From: Amoebophrya sp. A120
Taxonomy: Eukaryota > Sar > Dinophyceae > Syndiniales > Amoebophryaceae
Length of the DNA stretch: 64,000 nucleotides
Direction: 5' to 3'
Assembly (NCBI GenBank): GCA_905178155.1
Contig: CAJINV010000001.1
Location: 5,920,788-5,984,787, forward strand
The notes beneath the pieces are model-generated. The model saw nothing but the letters and a program-made list of their open reading frames with translations, did not search any database and was not told the origin of the DNA. Shown piece by piece: positions 58,843 through 64,000 of the stretch (position 1 is the stretch's first letter; each line of letters opens with the position of its first letter). The translations under genes were made by a program, and so were the position numbers.

Positions 58843-61276
58843 TGTGAAGGCAAAACCAAGAGTAGACGCAGCGGCGCAGCGGGAGGTGATGAAAACGAAA
58901 ACCAGGAAGCGGCCGAAAAACCCTCTACGACTGAAAATCAAACGGAACAATGGAAGGCTGCAAGGAGGCGGAAACTAAGTTTTTCATGATCACTATTACG
59001 TTTTTTCACTTTCATCCCAGTTTGTTTCCTCAAGAAGAATAAAGAACTACTTTATTGTTATTTGCGCTTTACATCTACTCGATACACTGCGATTGCGAGG
59101 TCTATGCAGTAGCCACCACTCTTACTCTTTACTTTTTCCTTGATATTTTTTTCCCGGATTCTAACTGTATATCTATTGTGCACACCCACACGAGGGTAAG
59201 GGTTTCCGTTTCCGTACCCAACGGCATTTTTGCGCGACGCACCAGCAACTCTGAGTTGGTTTCCAGACCACTTGAAGATCGCGAGTTTTTGTTTTTAAAA
59301 CTTTGTTTTGCTAGCGCTTGTAGAAGTTTTACTAGTGCAGCGGCTTTTCCAAATGAGGGCGATGAATTCCAACGTGCAGCTCGAACTTCGAACCTTTTAT
59401 TTAAACTCTTGCGCAGCAGCTGCAGCCGAGCACCGAAAAGAACGTTTGTACACAGGAGCCGACCAACTACAGCAAGAACATTCAAACTTCATTGATGACA
59501 CATTTCATACGGATTGTGTCCGTGCGGGTGTGCGCGGGAACTTCTTAAGTATTTTTTTTTTCAGTTTTTGTTGTGTATTTCTTCAATTTCTATTTCGATC
59601 TTTTGCATACGAGTAACGATAAGATAACGAAAACCAAAGTAACGAATTTTTGTTCTCCCCCCAATTACTTCTACTTATGAGCTCTACAAATTAAGTATAT
59701 GTAAAAGCATGTAAAAAATGACGCCGAACTCGGATCGATGCTTCTGAACGGATGGGAAAATAGTACGCCCTGCATTGCCCCTACCACTTCTGAGATGGCC
59801 TGCGCGATTTCTCCAGCAATTCTTGTTGGAGTTGTTGTGCAGCATCCAGCGAAAGTTTGTAAAAAGAAAAGCCAACACCAACGTAGGTAGCGGGTTCAAT
59901 TATACGGTAATTAGTACAAGGAAAACAGGAACCAAAGAAACATGAGTACTTGTGACGAAAAAGTACATGAACACTACCCTCGCTGCGACTATTGTGAACA
60001 AGAAGATCGACGGAGTTTTTATTTCCACTACGGCGAATTTTGTCAACCAGATACAGAATTTTGTTTGCGCGCACGGATAAAGTAAATTAACTGTCATCGT
60101 GAAAAACACATGCGAGCCGTTTTCTTGGTTTGTGTTCTGGCCTTCCTGTTTGAAGATCCGATGTGGTGCAGACTCTGGCTCTCGATGCACGCAAACCGGA
60201 TCGGGATCCGCCTCCAAGGTATTGGATCCGAAGATTGTGGTCGAGCTCCGTGAAAACTCGAACTCGTGGCACTCCATTTCCGCAAGGTCAAGCAACGGCA
60301 CAGCATTTGGTCTTCGAGGCGATGATCTTCTTTGCATCTATCAATCTGAACGAAATATCGAAAAGCACGAAAGTTGTGGTCAACTCGATCGGTTCTCATT
60401 ATAAAGGCAGGAGGACGATCACGATGAATGATTCGGTCCTAATTTATATCTAACGTCGGTTACTAGAGGTAGAGGTGCAGAGTGATCTTTTTTGTTGTGG
60501 TCCGATCGATGGCAAAGCATAAGTAAACTACGAGAGCAAGATGTTTTTTCTGTAGCCATAGCTGGAAGGAGGCAGGTGCTCGGTGTCCAAAGCATCAAGT
60601 TCGAAAGGACGACGAGGTATGTTGTTAATTGTACGAGGAATCACATGAAATGTAAGCTTCAAGGGATCCGCCGCCGCCCCAGCAGCACACGTCACGTCCG
60701 GTTACAGAAGCCAAGCGCTTTCTAGTCTGATTCCCCTCCAAAACCAGGACCCCTTCAAAGAAAATGCTCGTTGTTTAAGTAAGTACTAGTTTACGTTTAT
60801 GAAGTAGATTTTCCCCATCTTTATCTTTTAAACAAGTGAAGCGTCCGCTCGCCACCCAGTATCTTTATGCGTTGACGCTCTTTGCTGGTTGATTTGAATT
60901 TCGACTTTTGGACACGTTTTTCTTGCAGGTGGCTATTTCGACTTCATTACCAGATAAAAAACGAAATGGCGACAGCAGAACCTCGTACGTTGAACAGCGA
61001 ACGTCCAGCAGGAAAACCACGTCGGAGAAGAAGATTATCTCCTCCGTAGTGTACAACCCAGGGCCAGGACGGTGGAGTGGTTGTAGCAACAGTGGAATAT
61101 AATTATCCGCGCCTACTTTATTTTACTGGATTTTCGTTTTTGAAACCGAAAGTCACGAGCAGTGCGGTTACCTTCAAAAGACTGTAAAAACCGCAAAGAA
61201 CAGAACCGTAAACGCTGGCAGAAAACCGCAAACAGGAAGGTAAACGCTCAACACGCGGGACTTGATCTCCGATTTG
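58843..61276. other. Intergenic
   Basis: About 2.4 kb, AT-rich. A short ATG-started basic frame near 60966 (MATAEPRTLNSERPAGKP) could be a 5' exon of the next gene, but I could not match a phase. No repeat or RNA gene seen. Confidence 0.4.
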
Positions 61277-62167
61277 ATGCAGCTACAACCAGTGGAGATC
61301 ATCAACACGACGAAGGACAACATGAAGCCGAAAGTGCGGTCGTTCCTGAGCCCTCTGGTGGTCGTCGTCCTGGGCTCGAGCCTTTTATTCCTCGCGACCG
61401 ACGCAACCCTGAACTTGGACCCCCACGCAGTGTCAAAGCAGATCCAGGATCAAAGGGACCGTGTGTTTGTGGACGTAAAGTTTGTCGAAGCGTTGCCATA
61501 CTACCGCGGCATGGTACAATTTATAGAAATAGTGCTGGTCAACTTATATTTGTGCTGCTGCGTAGGTGCTTTTATTTCTTCTAAAGTCATTCTGTGGTTT
61601 TGCTGGTCTACAGACTAACTGGAGTATAATTGTCTCCATTTGGAATGCTATAGATACTAGTCCTTGTGCTGGAAAATAAGTCGAAAAATAGCTCCACTAA
61701 CCAATTAAAAACAGAAACTCCTGCCCAGTGGCGAGTTGCGGCGCGAGGTACAGCGGACGGATCAGAAGATTTGCTCGAGCGTGGACGGACCGCAGTGTTT
61801 CCAGGACCAAATGCTCGGCGTGATTCCCCCCTCCTTGGTGCGCAACGTGGAGCGGCCGGGCGGCCGCACGGCGGGCGACGAACAGCAACAGCACGTGAGC
61901 GACGTGGACCTGAACACCCTGCACCAGATTACCAGTCTGACGGGTGCGGAAAAGCTGCCGATCGGCACGCGGGAGGCCTACCCGCCCTCGCTGCCCCCTG
62001 CAACAACTTCTTCTAGAAGTAGCGCAGGAGCGGTGGACAACAACATGAACGCTCTTGATCAACATGTGGGAGCTGCAGACCAAGACCAAGTCGATCAAGA
62101 TTATGCGTCAACATCTTCCTCGACATCGTCATCAGTTTCCAGCAGCAAATACGGGCTAGTTTCCGCA
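61277..62167 (+). CDS. Single-span membrane protein, 3' end lost
   Basis: Exons 61277-61513 and 61715-62167 (GT-AG intron, phase 0) code 230 residues before introner C at 62168. A transmembrane helix lies at ~aa 25-43 (LSPLVVVVLGSSLLFLA), followed by a helical region (SKQIQDQRDRVFVDVKF), a Cys pair (KICSSVDGPQCFQD) and an acidic, Ser-rich tail. Type II-like orientation is suggested by Lys/Arg just before the helix. The introner that should be followed by the last exon is broken at 62428, and no continuation is found to the window end, so the gene is truncated in this sequence. Family unknown. Confidence 0.6.
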
Positions 62168-62428
62168 TATGGAAGTGTCAGAATCGAAATTGACAAAATC
62201 GAAAAATTTGTGATGCACAAAATCGATACCAGTTGCAGCCTCAGTTTTCAAGTTGCGCATGACAAATTTCGGGAGCACCAACATCCAGTTTGTCATGCTG
62301 TTTGGGCAAAGAAGACTGTTCCTGTCGTGCTACTCTGGCAGCACATTGCATACCCCAAAACAGGCTTCCAATCGGTCTCATTTGCCTGCTCCCCAATACA
62401 GGCCTTCAGTGCCTTACATTTCATGCAT
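62168..62428. mobile_element. Introner element, family C, right end missing
   Basis: Starts TATGGAAGTGTCAGAATCG as in the copies at 12343 and 43988 and runs colinear with them for 261 bp to TTTCATGCAT. The last ~45 bp, including the right inverted repeat and the second target copy, are absent. The left target would be CCGCA at 62163-62167. Confidence 0.88.
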
Positions 62429-62440
62429 TTTTGGCTCAAG
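62429..62440 (+). other. Spliced-leader-like 12-mer (possible SL relic)
   Basis: TTTTGGCTCAAG equals the last 12 nt of the known dinoflagellate spliced leader (which ends CCATTTTGGCTCAAG). It starts at the exact base where the family C introner breaks off. It is not followed by GT, so it is not an SL RNA gene; a relic carried by an integrated cDNA is the natural reading, a misassembly the main alternative. Confidence 0.6.
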
Positions 62441-64000
62441 ACTTCTGTCTTGTGGCCCTTCTCCCACATTAGAGACGGGGCCGCACCCCCGTGAGATCAA
62501 CTCGTCCGGACTCATCGTGGAGATCAACCCCCGTGAGATCCAAGATCCGTAGAGGCACTCTTTAACAGGCATCAGGTGCGGCTGATGAACCTTTCGACCC
62601 ATTCGTAGAAACTTCCTAGTAAATCAAATCGAATCAAAATTAATAATGAGGACACATTTGCCCTCCACCTGAAGCGCGTACGTGCGCAAAATGCTTCGGT
62701 GGCCCCAGCGGGCGTCTCGCCCGGTTCTTCTTCTTGCCACCAGCGGAGGCGAGCAGGTTGACTTGCGTGAGCTTTCCCCCTCTCGGAGTGACGTGCGCGA
62801 ACTTTTCCTCTCGGAGTAAATGCGGGCTTACCTAGCACGAGCTTTTCCTCTCGGAGTAACTTGCGCGACTTCTTCATCTCGGAGTACGGGTCGGCTCTGC
62901 GCGAGCTCCTTCTCCGGTTCACGAGGATGCCGCGCACACTAGCGGAGCGCCCTGCTGCTTGGGAGATCAGGGACTCTTACCATTCTTTGCTTCCTGTTTT
63001 TCATGCATCAAAGTTAAATTTTCAAAATTCATATTTTCATTTGCGTGTTGTCTCTGAACCTGCTTGCTTCGTTTGGTAAAGATTTTCTTTCCTCGCTGTT
63101 CTGGTTGTGGATAGCGGTGTCCGCAGCATATTCTGCGATCTCCTCTCATTCTAAGTGCCCGATACTCAAATACTGATCTCAGGCTCATCATCATACTCGG
63201 ACCGTCGGCGCTGCCTCCGGCCTCGTTTTACGTTTGTGACGCCTTTGCCTGCAGCGGGTGCTTCGTGTTGCAGCGGCTTGTCGGTGTGACCAAATTGGGC
63301 CTGGACTCAGCTTCTCCTGCTTACGGTGTGGTGGTTCCTCGAGATCTGTGCGACAACTGCCGGCCGCAGGATGACCAAGGGGCTTCGCCGGTCGTGGCCA
63401 CCAACTCCATCTCGCAGACGGCTGGAATCTTTCGCTATGTTATTCCTTTATATCAAGGCTGAGTCAGGGCCCCAGGAGCCCTGGTCCGATCGCCCCCAAA
63501 TGTGCGCGGCGCGGCCTCCCACAAGCGAGAGGTCAGCCTTGACATAAAGACGCCCGCCATGTGGTGCGTTCTTCTATACCTGTGCTCCAAGCCTTCGCGG
63601 GTGTTCGTCGGTCGTCGTGCGGTGTCGATCTGTTGCAGGGAGGCGGTTTCCGGACTAGCGGGCGCGAGTGTTCGGTGGTCTGGTCATGGATCGCCAGTTT
63701 CCCCTCCAGCAAGACCGTTCTCGCCTCCTTCTCAGTGAGGTCGTGGATAGGGTTTGGTGGGTGACTCCCGTTGCGTGATGATCCTGCCATTTCTGATTCC
63801 ACGTCCCCGGCACACTCGGGTAGTAGGTCGGGTTGGTGGTTTTCCATCGTCGTTCGCTTGGACCCTGGGGCTTCCTTTAAGGCGTTCGGCAGGTCTTGCG
63901 GCCTCGCGCTTCAAGGTGTGTTGCCCTGAGATCGGGTGGTCTTCGGACTGCTGCGGATCTTCACCTTGCTGCCCGTTGTGCTTCTTGACTGGTGGTTTTC
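62441..64000. other. Distinct right-end segment, no confident gene
   Basis: About 1.56 kb with GC content and word use unlike the other intergenic DNA. It contains the short degenerate repeats at 62761-62925. A possible + strand exon from ~63182 (after CTGATCTCAG) to ~63465 has Cys pairs (VCDAFACSGC, DLCDNC) but no splice partner. On the - strand a 105-codon ATG frame at 63533-63847 has ordinary composition, again without a domain. I call neither. Confidence 0.35.
62761..62925. repeat. Degenerate short tandem repeat
   Basis: Four to five imperfect copies of a 27-40 bp unit with core GCGCGANCTTTTCCTCTCGG followed by AGTAA. Spacing varies. Function unknown. Confidence 0.65.

Noticed and set aside
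63533-63847. 105-codon - strand frame near the right end, considered as a retroelement fragment
   Set aside because: No reverse transcriptase, integrase or gag motif could be recognised and the frame is short.

Overview
The window is nuclear DNA of a compact, intron-rich eukaryote. The best fit is a parasitic dinoflagellate of the Amoebophrya/Syndiniales type. Three things support this. All fifteen genes that I can model lie on the + strand, a unidirectional cluster. Ordinary GT-AG introns sit beside short inverted-repeat 'introner' elements that interrupt exons at 5-bp target duplications and lack GT-AG ends. A 12-nt match to the 3' part of the dinoflagellate spliced leader lies near the right edge. 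The organism call is inference from these features; no database search was possible.

Layout, left to right: (1) 5'-truncated unknown gene, 1-1936; (2) Mei2-like RNA-binding protein with a split RRM, 3037-8654, whose 3' part carries four introners; (3) single-span membrane protein, 11481-13641; (4) membrane protein with two class III nucleotide cyclase domains, 14461-19832; (5) secreted coiled-coil/TSP1/vWA protein resembling apicomplexan adhesins, 20419-25185; (6) coiled-coil protein resembling alveolate extrusome matrix proteins, 26118-29491; (7) Rer1, 30956-32270; (8) Arg-rich N-terminus membrane protein, 33053-34567; (9) nucleolin/Nopp140-like protein, 35761-40110; (10) GAR-domain (Gas2-related) protein, 40968-44328; (11) small unknown gene, 44511-45176; a GC-rich multi-hairpin block, 45415-46125; (12) Ser/Gln-rich unknown protein with four introners, 47255-51700; (13) EF-hand plus pseudokinase, 51900-55516; (14) small Cys-rich secreted protein, 57158-58842; (15) single-span membrane protein truncated at its 3' end, 61277-62167. 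The last 1.5 kb is different in character and begins at a broken introner fused to the spliced-leader-like 12-mer.

The central result is a set of 20 introner elements in seven sequence families (A to G, 151-325 bp). The 19 complete copies start TAT and end ATA, carry terminal inverted repeats, and are flanked by a 5-bp duplication (one of them imperfect). Cutting out the element plus one duplication copy restores an open frame in every host gene. Five families occur in both orientations, so the signal for removal must sit in the symmetrical ends. For none can the boundary be placed so that the intron is GT-AG. All families also share an internal TTTGT[G/C/A]ATGC module.

Functionally the genes mix housekeeping (Rer1 for Golgi-to-ER retrieval, nucleolin-like rRNA factor), signalling (double cyclase, EF-hand pseudokinase), RNA regulation (Mei2-like) and candidate invasion or secretion genes (TSP1/vWA protein, extrusome-like coiled coil, Cys-rich secreted protein). 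Exon models are hand-made from splice phase and reading frame; those marked tentative need transcript data.
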